Shown piece after piece: positions 7,117 through 14,045 of a stretch of 28,765 nt of DNA. A program made the position numbers and the translations under genes. Each line of letters begins with the position of its first letter. The stretch's first letter is position 1. Origin of the DNA: a virus; IMG/VR virus record IMGVR_UViG_3300036792_000098, positions 1 through 28,765 of that record; one strand, 5' to 3'. Under the pieces are notes generated by a model. It made no database searches and was not told the DNA's origin. It saw only the letters and a program-made list of their open reading frames with translations.

Positions 7117-7165
7117 CATGCCCAACCTCACAACAGCGGAATATCAGGGGATATGAAATAATTGT

Positions 7166-7543
7166 ATGCCAATCTCGTCATTTGAATTCGAACAGATGAA
7201 AGCGCGGGTTTCGCGTGGATTAAGCGATGGACTCGCTATGGAGGCTGACGACGGTCAAGAGAGCGAATTGCATCAAAAAATCATTTCCGAGTGTCAGACG
7301 CGCCGGTGGTACTTCATCAGGTCGAAGATGCACAAAAAGTCCACCATTAATCCCGGCGCTGCTGACTTCACAATTTTTGGCCAAAAGTTCGGCGCTCCGT
7401 TCGTCTATTCGGTCGAATGCAAGGCGAAGGGCAAAAAGCAGTCTCAAGAGCAGGTAATAGCCATGCACTCGCTGAAATCGACCGGCCACCATTACGCGGT
7501 CGTTTATTCATTCGCTGAATTCCTCAAAGAAATATCCCAATGA
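7166..7543 (+). CDS. VRR-NUC domain nuclease
   Basis: A 125-residue protein with the compact VRR-NUC form of the PD-(D/E)XK fold. Conserved parts in order are QESELHQKIISECQ (E34 region), SKMHKKSTINPGAADFTIFG (D67, the 'G..D' acid), then YSVECKAKGKKQSQEQ (E84-C-K86, the ExK pair, and downstream glutamines). The final strands TGHHYAVVYSFAEF match the 'G..y.vv.s.eea' end. Family members are structure-specific nucleases and include phage Holliday-junction-like resolvases. The start is ATG after an A/T-rich leader; a twelve-codon frame (MPNLTTAEYQGI) ends just upstream at 7156. Confidence 0.82.
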   Translation: MPISSFEFEQMKARVSRGLSDGLAMEADDGQESELHQKIISECQTRRWYFIRSKMHKKSTINPGAADFTIFGQKFGAPFVYSVECKAKGKKQSQEQVIAMHSLKSTGHHYAVVYSFAEFLKEISQ

Positions 7544-7571
7544 CCAACAAACCAATTAGGGGGAGGAAAAT

Positions 7572-8063
7572 GTGAAACGCGGAGAAAACTTATTCAAACA
7601 CGGATTAACGCGTTCGCCTGAGCATCGGTCGTGGCTATCAATGATGACAAGATGCGTTTGGAGCAACCCGGATAGAGACGATTGGCATCTGTATAAGGGC
7701 CGTGGAATTTCCGTGTGCGACCGCTGGCTGGAATTTAAAAACTTTTTATCCGACATGGGTCATAAGCCAACGCCACAGCACAGTTTGGACAGAATTGACA
7801 GCGACGGCAATTATGAGCCGTCAAACTGTCGGTGGGCCACATCAAAGGATCAGGCACGCAACTGGAAACACAGAAACCGCAAATATACGGTCAATGGCGA
7901 GACTAAAGTTCAGGCTGAATGGCTCGAATCGATAGGAATAACTGGTGCCACTTTTAGAGACAGGGTGAAAAATGGCTGGCCTCTCTCGAAGGCTCTAACA
8001 ACACCCGGCATCCGAAATCGAGAAAGGAGGACAAATGGGAGATTCGCGTCCGCTCGTATTTGA
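7572..8063 (+). CDS. HNH-type homing endonuclease-like protein
   Basis: A 163-residue protein matching stand-alone phage HNH endonucleases. HGLTRSPEHRSWLSMMTRC opens the domain, YKGRGISVCDRWLEFKNFL follows, then HSLDRIDSDGNYEPSNCRWA with an N near QARN, the family's H-x-x-D-R-I-D...N...N-C-R-W active-site region. The C-terminus (EWLESIGITGATFRDRVKNG, then ALTTP) resembles the DNA-binding helix-turn-helix that follows in this group. The start is GTG with GGGAGGA five bases before it; an ATG two bases earlier is immediately followed by TGA. It overlaps the methyltransferase start by 29 bases. Such genes often behave as selfish insertions, though some assist packaging. Confidence 0.8.
   Translation: MKRGENLFKHGLTRSPEHRSWLSMMTRCVWSNPDRDDWHLYKGRGISVCDRWLEFKNFLSDMGHKPTPQHSLDRIDSDGNYEPSNCRWATSKDQARNWKHRNRKYTVNGETKVQAEWLESIGITGATFRDRVKNGWPLSKALTTPGIRNRERRTNGRFASARI
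8023..8030 (+). promoter_or_regulatory. strong Shine-Dalgarno for the methyltransferase
   Basis: AAAGGAGG lies four bases before the ATG at 8035 and is nearly perfectly complementary to the 16S rRNA 3' end. It is inside the 3' end of the HNH gene and fixes the methyltransferase start. It contrasts with the A/T-rich, SD-less leaders of many other genes here. Confidence 0.8.
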
Positions 8064-9075
8064 TATGTTCGCAGGCCTCGGGGGCTGGTCAGAAGCTTTC
8101 ATCGCCGAAGGCTATACCGCCATCGGCTTTGACATCGAGGCCCATAATTACGGCAATGGCGGCTATCCCGGTAAGCTCATCGTAAAAGACATTCGGTCGA
8201 TAAACGGAGCCGTCCTCGTGGCTGCCTACGGCGTCCCTGCCTGCATCGTTGCCTCCCCGCCATGTCAGGAATTTAGCTACATGGCGATGCCCTGGTCGAA
8301 GGCCAAAGACAAAATGCGCAAGATTCTGGCGTCTGAGGCTGAACAGAAGCGACTATGCGAGCTATTCAACGAGTGCTTTCGAATCCAGCGCGAAGTGTCT
8401 GCCGCGGCTGGCCATTATGTGCCAATGGTCGTTGAAAACGTCCGTGGCGCCCAACGATGGGTAGGCAAAGCCCGCTGGAACTTTGGAAGCTTTTACCTTT
8501 GGGGCGATGTGCCGGCGCTGATGCCGATACCGGGAAAGGTTCGCAAGACGCCAGAAGGCTCGTGGGACCTGACGCGAGCCAATTACAATGGCGACCATGC
8601 TTGGAAAGATGAAGGCGTAAAGGCTGGCGACCGAAACAAAGGCGCAAAAGACGGTGAACATAAATGGTCAACCGATTGGAGCAATAAAGAGCGCGGTGAA
8701 GGCAGCAAAACAGTCGGCATGAATTGGAGCGACCAAACGAAGCGCGGACAGGATTTTACGCGGATTGCGGGTCAACAGGCGGGATTAAAGCTGGCTGGCA
8801 ACAATTCAGCGCGACGATGGGAGGATAGGCCGGTTCAGAGGCTTTGTGATGCTGGCGGAAAAGCGATGAACATAGCCATGACCTGCGCTGAATTGAAAGA
8901 GGCCACTGGCGGCAAAGGCTATGCGACTCGCCTCGGCGAGTCGCAGGTTTCGCGCATGTACTCGTCAAAATCCAAACAGCGCAAACAAGCCTCTGCCGAA
9001 ATCGCTAAAATCCCCCATCCACTCGCCCAATGGATAGCCCGATGTTTTAAACCCCAAACAACCCCACAACTTTGA
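8035..9075 (+). CDS. C5-cytosine DNA methyltransferase
   Basis: A 346-residue protein. Motif I FDMFAGLGGWSEAF (residues ~9-22) binds S-adenosylmethionine, GFDIEAH is motif II, ASPPCQEFS holds the catalytic Cys77 of motif IV, and VVENVRG (E134, N135) is motif VI. After NFGSFYLWGDVPAL comes a Gly/Lys/Trp-rich stretch of degenerate repeats around residues 190-260, probably the variable target region. SVS-like C-terminal SKSKQRKQASAEIAKIPHPL equals the motif X end. It should methylate cytosines in phage DNA, protecting it from restriction, or mark host DNA. No cognate restriction enzyme is visible, so it is probably an orphan. The sequence specificity cannot be read from sequence. Confidence 0.88.
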   Translation: MGDSRPLVFDMFAGLGGWSEAFIAEGYTAIGFDIEAHNYGNGGYPGKLIVKDIRSINGAVLVAAYGVPACIVASPPCQEFSYMAMPWSKAKDKMRKILASEAEQKRLCELFNECFRIQREVSAAAGHYVPMVVENVRGAQRWVGKARWNFGSFYLWGDVPALMPIPGKVRKTPEGSWDLTRANYNGDHAWKDEGVKAGDRNKGAKDGEHKWSTDWSNKERGEGSKTVGMNWSDQTKRGQDFTRIAGQQAGLKLAGNNSARRWEDRPVQRLCDAGGKAMNIAMTCAELKEATGGKGYATRLGESQVSRMYSSKSKQRKQASAEIAKIPHPLAQWIARCFKPQTTPQL

Positions 9076-9085
9076 ATTTTGAGAG

Positions 9086-9313
9086 ATGAGTGATATTTGG
9101 CAAAACCCCGGCGTGAAAGAGGCGTTGATTGATGGTCGAGACGCTGACGACATTTTGGTTTTGGATTGTCGCAAATGCGGCAAGGCTGGCTATTGGAATG
9201 AGGGACGCCACTTCAGCTGCTCCTATTGCGGCACGTGTTACGGCGTGACAAGCGAGATGGCCAGTGATGCCGTAACACTCGCTGATGCAGCCGAACCTTG
9301 GCCACCCTATTGA
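9086..9313 (+). CDS. small zinc-ribbon-like protein, 75 aa
   Basis: A 75-residue protein with a two-pair cysteine arrangement: LDCRKCGKAGYW, then FSCSYCGTCYG. This CxxC...CxxCxxC pattern is typical of a small zinc ribbon. The acidic N-terminus (ALIDGRDADDILV) and C-terminus are short. The ATG follows GAGAG directly, a weak site. It probably binds nucleic acid or a protein partner; no specific family is recognised. Confidence 0.6.
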   Translation: MSDIWQNPGVKEALIDGRDADDILVLDCRKCGKAGYWNEGRHFSCSYCGTCYGVTSEMASDAVTLADAAEPWPPY

Positions 9314-9329
9314 TTGGGCGAAATGAATA

Positions 9330-10106
9330 ATGAAATACCCTTGGATGCAATGGTGGGTAGAGGTTTGGCTTGCAGACCCTCAGGTGTCAGCTTGCGAACC
9401 GGCAACGAGAGGAATTTTGATGGACTGGCTCTGTAACATGCACCTTCTGGATCGCAGTGGCGTTATCACCGGCACGCGAGATGGCCTCGCCAAGCTTGGT
9501 CGTTGCTCTGCCGTCCATGTGGAGTCCGCGTTACAAGACCTCAGTCACACAAAAGCCGCCAATGTCACAGAGCGTAACGGCATTGTCACGGTCACAAATC
9601 GCCGGATGCGCAGGGAATATATTACCCGCTCCGGCAACAGGTTACGAAAACAAAAGCAGCGATGTACGCTAGACAGTCACGCTCCTGTCACGCCGTATAA
9701 GTCAGAAGTAAGAAGTAATAAGTCAAACACAGATAGTGAGCCGGTTTTTGTGTTGAAGGGGAAAATAGGGGAATTGTACAGGCGTCCGAATGAGGAACCG
9801 TGGCAATACATCGAAGAATCGCTGTTGGCTGAAGTTGCGCGCCGACCAAAAGCACTTGAGGAATTTGCTATGATTTTCGAATTACGACGCCGGATGCCGC
9901 CTGATGATCGTAAGCGGTTCTTTCCTCAGACGGTTGAATCGTTGTTGCAAAAATGGGCCGGTTCGTTGGACAAAGCCAGGACACTTGGAATCGGCGTGGA
10001 AAAACCAAAGCCGGTCGTCAGGCAAAAAGTCGAGCAAAAGCCTGAATTGACGGACGAGCAACGAAAACATTACGCCAGCGAATTGGCGAATTTACGGAAC
10101 AAATGA
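9330..10106 (+). CDS. putative replisome organizer / DnaD-like replication protein
   Basis: A 258-residue protein with an N-terminal winged-helix of phage replication initiator type: MQWWVEVWLADPQVSACEPA, then TRGILMDWLCNMHLLDRSGV, and LAKLGRCSAVHVESALQDL, ending VTNRRMRREYITR. This matches the 'W..dwl.Dp.v..Ls...RG.y.dLL..m...g.i' pattern of replisome organizers and helicase loaders. After a Ser/Lys linker (residues ~110-140) the C-terminal part is helical and basic (EFAMIFELRRRMPPDDRKRF). It would bind an origin and help load the host helicase. No matching origin repeats were found nearby. Confidence 0.65.
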   Translation: MKYPWMQWWVEVWLADPQVSACEPATRGILMDWLCNMHLLDRSGVITGTRDGLAKLGRCSAVHVESALQDLSHTKAANVTERNGIVTVTNRRMRREYITRSGNRLRKQKQRCTLDSHAPVTPYKSEVRSNKSNTDSEPVFVLKGKIGELYRRPNEEPWQYIEESLLAEVARRPKALEEFAMIFELRRRMPPDDRKRFFPQTVESLLQKWAGSLDKARTLGIGVEKPKPVVRQKVEQKPELTDEQRKHYASELANLRNK

Positions 10107-10339
10107 AAGTCGATTCCCGCCATTATCAGTTCGAGCGCGCGCCGGTTCACGCTCACAAATGGAAACTCGAATTCGATGAGCAGAACACGAAAATTGAGAA
10201 GCATCGACCAAAGGGCGGAGAGCAAGGCACGAACGGGTTTGTTAATTGCGTTATGCCGCGCTGTTACCGCCGCTGTGAATGCGGGGCGGTCGAAGAATTG
10301 ATTAGCGGAAGTTGGAACGAAATGGAGGAAAGAGCATGA
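10103..10339 (+). CDS. small Cys-containing hypothetical protein, 78 aa
   Basis: A 78-residue protein with cysteines at CVMPRCYRRCECG, which could form a zinc knuckle, preceded by a His/Lys-rich N-terminus (HAHKWKLEFDEQN). The ATGA overlap with the preceding stop and the ATGA overlap at its end support it. I do not recognise the family. It is probably co-expressed with the replication protein before it. Confidence 0.55.
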   Translation: MKVDSRHYQFERAPVHAHKWKLEFDEQNTKIEKHRPKGGEQGTNGFVNCVMPRCYRRCECGAVEELISGSWNEMEERA

Positions 10340-10644
10340 AATGTGAAAACGAAGAATGCGCGCGCGAAGCGGGCGAATCCGGCCTGTGTCAGAATTGCGA
10401 AAACAATCTACTGGCGTGGCAGCAACAATGCAGTTCCCCGCCGGTCAATTCCGACGAAGAACGCCTGCGGTTTTTGGCCAACAATGCCCATGACTTGCCG
10501 GATCTTTCCGGTCGTGAGGCCGCTCTCGTGGACGACATTTCACAGTTCGGAGAGCGGGAGCTTAAAGCCTTTGAGCGACATCTGGCTGATACGATGATGA
10601 AACGCCATAAAAGTCGTTTAGCGGCAATACGGAGGAAAGAATGA
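10336..10644 (+). CDS. small zinc-ribbon-like hypothetical protein, 102 aa
   Basis: The start is the ATG overlapping the previous stop, with GGAGG about 12 bases before it; an in-frame ATG at 10312 lies inside the previous gene and is not preferred. The N-terminus CENEECAREAGESGLCQNC carries four Cys in a zinc-knuckle arrangement. The rest is helical and charged (EERLRFLANNA, FERHLADTMMKRHKSRL). I do not recognise a family. A role in nucleic-acid metabolism is suggested only by position and Zn-type motif. Confidence 0.6.
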   Translation: MKCENEECAREAGESGLCQNCENNLLAWQQQCSSPPVNSDEERLRFLANNAHDLPDLSGREAALVDDISQFGERELKAFERHLADTMMKRHKSRLAAIRRKE

Positions 10645-10928
10645 AGACCAAAACCATGATTAAAAAGAGCATCGAAAAGACAGACGCCTTGCCAAAAGCA
10701 CACTGGAACGAAAAACAAAGCATCGACCTCGGGCTGGATATTTTGAGCCATTATGTGCGATTCGGGCAGAGAGTCGGCGCGCCAACAATAGCGGCTTTCT
10801 GCGGCTGCTCTGAAGCCAGGATACGCCAATACCAGCAACAGGCCTTAAAAAAGGTTCGTCAGCGGCTCCGCGCGGCATTTCAAATGGACGCTGGACAATT
10901 CGCTGCTGCGGTCACGAAAACCATTTAA
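10641..10928 (+). CDS. sigma-70 region 4-like helix-turn-helix protein
   Basis: A 95-residue protein whose residues ~50-80 read APTIAAFCGCSEARIRQYQQ followed by QALKKVRQRL. This parallels sigma-70 region 4.2, 'iAe.lGvS.erVRQie..ALkkLR'. There is no region 2, so it is not a full sigma factor. It might be a small transcription regulator acting at the late promoter, or a terminase-like DNA binder. A basic N-terminus (KTKTMIKKSIEK) precedes the domain. It overlaps the previous stop as ATGA. Confidence 0.55.
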   Translation: MKTKTMIKKSIEKTDALPKAHWNEKQSIDLGLDILSHYVRFGQRVGAPTIAAFCGCSEARIRQYQQQALKKVRQRLRAAFQMDAGQFAAAVTKTI

Positions 10929-10947
10929 CCCCCGATTTTTCAACGAT

Positions 10948-11265
10948 ATGAAAAGTGGTCGATTAAAGCGAATAGCGAAAGGTTTCAGGGATGAAATCGT
11001 CGGTGTGTTTGGCGGCGATGGCTCTGAAAACTATTGCTACATGGTTTCGATGCCCATCGAGGGCTATTTAAATGCACTCGGAGTTGAATGCCGGTGCGTG
11101 GAGGGATTTGTTAATGGCTCCCCGGTGCATCATTGGTGGGTTGAATTATCAGATGGCAGGATAATTGACGCCACAGCAGACCAGTTTACGGTCAATGGGC
11201 AACAATTACCCCCAATCATAGTTGGAACGCGTCCAGACTTTTATAAACCAAAGGAGCCAAAATGA
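10948..11265 (+). CDS. small putative Cys-His-Asp enzyme, transglutaminase/papain-like
   Basis: A 105-residue protein with a possible catalytic triad in the order of transglutaminase-like folds: C30 (SENYCYMVSMPIEGYLNALG), H61/H62 (VHHWWVELSDG) and D74 (RIIDATADQF). The Cys helix, His strand and Asp strand spacing fit the minimal core of that fold, and TADQF followed by PPIIVG.RPDFY resembles small uncharacterised members. It could cleave or form amide bonds; the substrate is unknown. The start has no clear Shine-Dalgarno sequence. The stop overlaps the next gene as ATGA. Confidence 0.5.
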   Translation: MKSGRLKRIAKGFRDEIVGVFGGDGSENYCYMVSMPIEGYLNALGVECRCVEGFVNGSPVHHWWVELSDGRIIDATADQFTVNGQQLPPIIVGTRPDFYKPKEPK

Positions 11266-11981
11266 TAACCAAACAACAGATTGACCACATGAAAATCGGC
11301 ATTGCTGATTTCGGGCAACGAAAAACTGGCCATCGCTTTGATTCTCGTCGGATATTCCGCTGGAAAATTAAAATTATGAACTCAACCCCAACCCCACCAG
11401 AAAACGTGCAGACGGCCCGCAAAGACATTGATGAAGCTACATTTAAAAAATGGGCCGGCCAATATTCGCATCGAGACTGGGTTTTTGAGAGCGAATGGAA
11501 AGCCGTCTTTGAAAGATTGGCTAAATCGTTTGACCTCGAACGCGAAGTCATTCGATTAAGGGGGTCAATGTTGAAAGCTGAAACTTTCGTTGCGCTTCAA
11601 AAAGAATCATTGATTGAGGCTATAACCGACCGCGACACTCTCCGCTCCGAAAACCAAAGCCAGAAAGAGTTAATTAGGCAGTTGAGGGAGGCGTGCAAGA
11701 TGTATGAGTGGCACGACGGCGAGCCGGATAAGATTTACCGCACGGAATGGTTTATTGCCAAATTGGATAACGGCGACAATGTTGTTTTGACTGCGTTGCC
11801 TGAGGCTTTTTCATACGACTACAAAACCGCCGATGACACCTATTACAGAGCGTGCCGTATCAAAAAATGGATGCAGTTCCCATCAAGTCAGTTTATTCCC
11901 TACGACGAGCGCACCAGATTTCCACAAGCCACTCCCACACTTTCCCCATCCACAGCAGAAATGAAAGGAGAGACGAAGTGA
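11262..11981 (+). CDS. coiled-coil hypothetical protein, 239 aa
   Basis: An unrecognised protein. From the ATGA-overlapping start it has a basic N-terminal ~38 residues (FDSRRIFRWKIKI). A second in-frame ATG at 11376, after aaaattaaaatt, would give 201 residues beginning MNSTPTPPENVQ. Residues ~85-145 form a long helix with heptads (LEREVIRLRGSMLKAETFVA, ENQSQKELIRQLREACKMYE), probably a coiled coil. The C-terminal domain is aromatic (EWFIAKLDNGDNVVL, then YYRACRIKKWMQFPSSQF). Both starts are possible. Confidence 0.55.
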   Translation: MITKQQIDHMKIGIADFGQRKTGHRFDSRRIFRWKIKIMNSTPTPPENVQTARKDIDEATFKKWAGQYSHRDWVFESEWKAVFERLAKSFDLEREVIRLRGSMLKAETFVALQKESLIEAITDRDTLRSENQSQKELIRQLREACKMYEWHDGEPDKIYRTEWFIAKLDNGDNVVLTALPEAFSYDYKTADDTYYRACRIKKWMQFPSSQFIPYDERTRFPQATPTLSPSTAEMKGETK

Positions 11982-12118
11982 AGGTATTTAAAGACCATCT
12001 TAAAACTTGTCATATAGGCTGGCAGCAGGGCAATTACATCAGCGTAATTTTCTTGTGGTGCACGCTGCCAGTCTCGCTACTAATTCATTGGGCCATGCGC
12101 CCGTTATTTAAGGACTAA
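11978..12118 (+). CDS. 46-aa single-pass membrane protein
   Basis: The GTG overlaps the previous TGA (GTGA), with AAAGGAGA 8-15 bases upstream. The 46-residue product reads KVFKDHLKTCHIGWQQGNYI, then a hydrophobic helix of about 20 residues (SVIFLWCTLPVSLLIHW), then MRPLFKD. That is one membrane segment between a positively charged N-terminus and a short C-terminal tail. No family is recognised; a holin or small inner-membrane accessory are both open, and the position away from lysis genes gives no help. Confidence 0.55.
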   Translation: MKVFKDHLKTCHIGWQQGNYISVIFLWCTLPVSLLIHWAMRPLFKD

Positions 12119-12122
12119 CCCC

Positions 12123-13073
12123 ATGCCCAACCCAACGCTAAAAGAAGTGATTGAACGGTGCGAAGACCAAGTAACTCGTGCCAATAATGCCGGTCACAAT
12201 TTCTGGAACATTTCCGTTTCTGACCTCTCCATCTTGATAAACGCGGCGAGGGAGAGAGAAAATCTAATCGACAACTTATTGGAGTTCGGCAGACCGCACG
12301 GGAGCGACCATTTTGGCAATGCGTGTGGATGTGACTGGTGCGAATGGTTTGACAGTAAAAAAGCAAAAGCCATTAGTGAACCAAAGCATCCTATTTCCGA
12401 AGCTCCGAAAGATGGTTCATCAATTCTCGGTATTTACGACGATGGAGCCGAGATTGAAATACGCTGGTCAGAGCAAAGACGGTGCATGTTAGCTGGTATC
12501 GGTGGTGGTAATGGTTTTTATGGTCCCGGCTGGGAAGATTGTGAAAATAAACTAATAGTTGATGAGCCGAAATTCTGGAAGCCATTTCCATCTATACTTT
12601 CCCCACCACACATTAACACTAGCAGTTTGGAGGGAGGTGATGAGAAAATGCAAATAGGCAGTAAACATAAGCCTCTTAGTAGAGAAGAAGAACTGACAAG
12701 CCCTGAACCCGAAACGGTTGGTAGTAGGGGCGATTCAAGACTAAACATCGAGGTCGAACGCGATGCCTTGCAAAAGGAACTTGAATACATTTCCGAACAG
12801 TTGTGCGGCGTCAAGGTCGAGAACGACGTTAAACATTCCGATGTTTATTTCTTTGTTGAGGGCAAGCTTCAAGAACAGTCCGAATTGCGCTCAAAGACCG
12901 AATCAGAACTCTCCACCCTCCGCTCGCAAAACGAGAGGCTGATTGGGGCGATGGAGAAGCTTCGACTAGAGCTAACGCCGCGTTCATTCTCCAATGACAA
13001 GGAATACGAAGCGGTTCAGCAATTTCTCGAACAAATAGCCAAAGAAGCTATTGAGGGGAGCCACACAGCGTAA
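12123..13073 (+). CDS. fused hypothetical: DUF551-like domain plus coiled coil
   Basis: A 316-residue protein of two unlike parts. Residues 1-157 contain Cys (CGCDWC near 68-73) and a domain reading ISEAPKDGSSILGIYDDGAE, then RWSEQ, GPGWEDC and PKFWKPFPS. This follows the 'PIseAPkDGt.Il....vrW....gW.d.....p..Wmpl' pattern of DUF551-like phage proteins. Residues 176-316 are a charged coiled coil (IEVERDALQKELEYISEQL, LSTLRSQNERLIGAMEKLRL). The junction (SILSPPHINTSSLEGGDEK) carries a strong internal ribosome site and an in-frame ATG at 12648. The frame probably arose by fusion of two genes and may still give a separate 141-residue product. Confidence 0.6.
   Translation: MPNPTLKEVIERCEDQVTRANNAGHNFWNISVSDLSILINAARERENLIDNLLEFGRPHGSDHFGNACGCDWCEWFDSKKAKAISEPKHPISEAPKDGSSILGIYDDGAEIEIRWSEQRRCMLAGIGGGNGFYGPGWEDCENKLIVDEPKFWKPFPSILSPPHINTSSLEGGDEKMQIGSKHKPLSREEELTSPEPETVGSRGDSRLNIEVERDALQKELEYISEQLCGVKVENDVKHSDVYFFVEGKLQEQSELRSKTESELSTLRSQNERLIGAMEKLRLELTPRSFSNDKEYEAVQQFLEQIAKEAIEGSHTA
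12633..12641 (+). promoter_or_regulatory. perfect internal Shine-Dalgarno (GGAGGTGAT)
   Basis: GGAGGTGAT is fully complementary to the canonical 16S 3' end (ATCACCTCC). The in-frame ATG at 12648 is ten bases after the GGAGG core. It lies inside a continuous frame at the boundary between two protein domains. It is stronger than the start site of any whole gene in this stretch, so internal initiation is likely if the host has the usual anti-SD. Confidence 0.65.
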
Positions 13074-13328
13074 CAATACCAACGACCGCCAGCATTACGG
13101 CGCGCTATTAGCCATGCTAATTGAATGGATACCTTCTTATAGGAAAATGGGAACAAGAAATATATTTACTTGCCCTCAAAATCCATGAAAAACGTTTTTC
13201 AAGATTCGCCAAAGAGATCAGGGCGGGCCGTCCGACGCGCGGACTCGCGACTACCTTGCGTTAAATACCTGTCAGGGGGTTGTAGGGGGATTTTGGCGTT
13301 CCGTCAAGCTTAATCGTATTTTTATTTT
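13074..13328. other. 255-bp non-coding gap before the packaging genes
   Basis: This is the longest stretch without a gene, placed directly before the small terminase, where cos or pac sites and late promoters often lie. It contains a 16-base perfect palindrome at 13186-13201, a GTCCG/CGGAC stem with a five-base loop at 13230-13244, and two GGGGG runs spaced ten bases apart at 13275-13289. No clear sigma-70 promoter or T-run terminator was found. The last 20 bases before the terminase ATG are very A/T-rich. A packaging site or regulatory region is inference. Confidence 0.5.
13186..13201. promoter_or_regulatory. 16-bp perfect palindrome, possible operator
   Basis: TGAAAAACGTTTTTCA equals its own reverse complement. 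It lies in the non-coding gap upstream of the late genes, with A/T arms and a central CG, like a binding site for a dimeric helix-turn-helix protein. No protein is known to bind it. A matched copy was not noticed elsewhere in the window. Confidence 0.4.
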
Positions 13329-13778
13329 ATGAATCATAAGAAACCCGAAGAAGCAGGCGATACAAGCGGACCCGCGACGACTCTCAATGCCTGGGCGGTC
13401 GTCAGCGGCATCGACCAGCAAACCTTACAGCGAAGGCTCGTAAAAGCCGGAATGAAAATTGAACCTCGCACACTGATTCCGGCGGCTGACATCTTCCGCG
13501 TTATGATCGGAGGCCGGGAAGAAGCGTTGACCCGCAAACTGAATGCCGAGGCGCTGAAGCTTGAGCGCGAGGAAAAAACCGCCGAAAAGGAACTCGTCTC
13601 AATCCCTGACGCCGAGCGCGAAATATGGCAAAAATGGATATTCCCCTTCTGGCAGGAAATCCAAGTCATGCCTCAGAAGCTCGCGCCATTAATTTGCCCA
13701 GAAGACCCGGCGCGCGCCGAGCGCATCCTGGACGACTGGAAAGAACAAACAAAAAAACTAGTGAAGGAGAGACAATGA
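13329..13778 (+). CDS. terminase small subunit (Nu1-like)
   Basis: A 149-residue protein placed before the large terminase. Residues ~15-60 form a helix-turn-helix (LNAWAVVSGIDQQTLQRRLV), IPAADIFRVMIGG follows, then a charged coiled coil (TRKLNAEALKLEREEKTAEK). This is the HTH plus 'a.kl.aEaeklelek' layout of lambda Nu1 and relatives. The C-terminal helices (WKEQTKKLVKERQ) may contact the large subunit. It would recognise the packaging site. The start is ATG after an A/T-only leader without a Shine-Dalgarno sequence. The ATGA overlap connects it to the next gene. Confidence 0.78.
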   Translation: MNHKKPEEAGDTSGPATTLNAWAVVSGIDQQTLQRRLVKAGMKIEPRTLIPAADIFRVMIGGREEALTRKLNAEALKLEREEKTAEKELVSIPDAEREIWQKWIFPFWQEIQVMPQKLAPLICPEDPARAERILDDWKEQTKKLVKERQ

Positions 13779-14041
13779 TAAATAGACCGTATTCGCCATT
13801 CCAGCCGCTCAGGCAGGCGGGTAACTCGCTCAACCTTAGCACCCGCCAATTGTTCGCGCTCAGGCGGCTAATTGAATCCGAAATGCAAAGCAAAAGACGA
13901 ACTAAGCTCAATCTGTTTTTACGGCTTTGCGATGTCGTTATCGATGTCGAAACAATGAATGTCCTCAGCGAAACCCATGAGGCCATCGTCCTCGAAATCG
14001 AAACGCGATACAATTATCCCGACCCTCCGAAAAAGCAATAA
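13775..14041 (+). CDS. small hypothetical protein, 88 aa
   Basis: The ATG overlapping the previous stop, behind GAAGGAGA, is chosen; a longer in-frame extension back to 13625 would lie within the small terminase gene. It is helical and basic (LFALRRLIESEMQSKRRTKL, then LCDVVIDVETMNVL). I do not recognise it. It is inserted between small and large terminase, where phages often carry HNH or small packaging accessories; here there is no nuclease motif. Confidence 0.55.
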   Translation: MINRPYSPFQPLRQAGNSLNLSTRQLFALRRLIESEMQSKRRTKLNLFLRLCDVVIDVETMNVLSETHEAIVLEIETRYNYPDPPKKQ

Positions 14042-14045
14042 TGCC

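Noticed and set aside
13186-13201. Rho-independent terminator from the palindrome
   Set aside because: The palindrome has no loop spacing or T-run suited to a terminator; an operator-like site is more plausible.
13625-13774. N-terminal extension of the 88-residue protein between the terminase genes
   Set aside because: It would overlap the small terminase by 150 bases; the ATGA start with GAAGGAGA is better.
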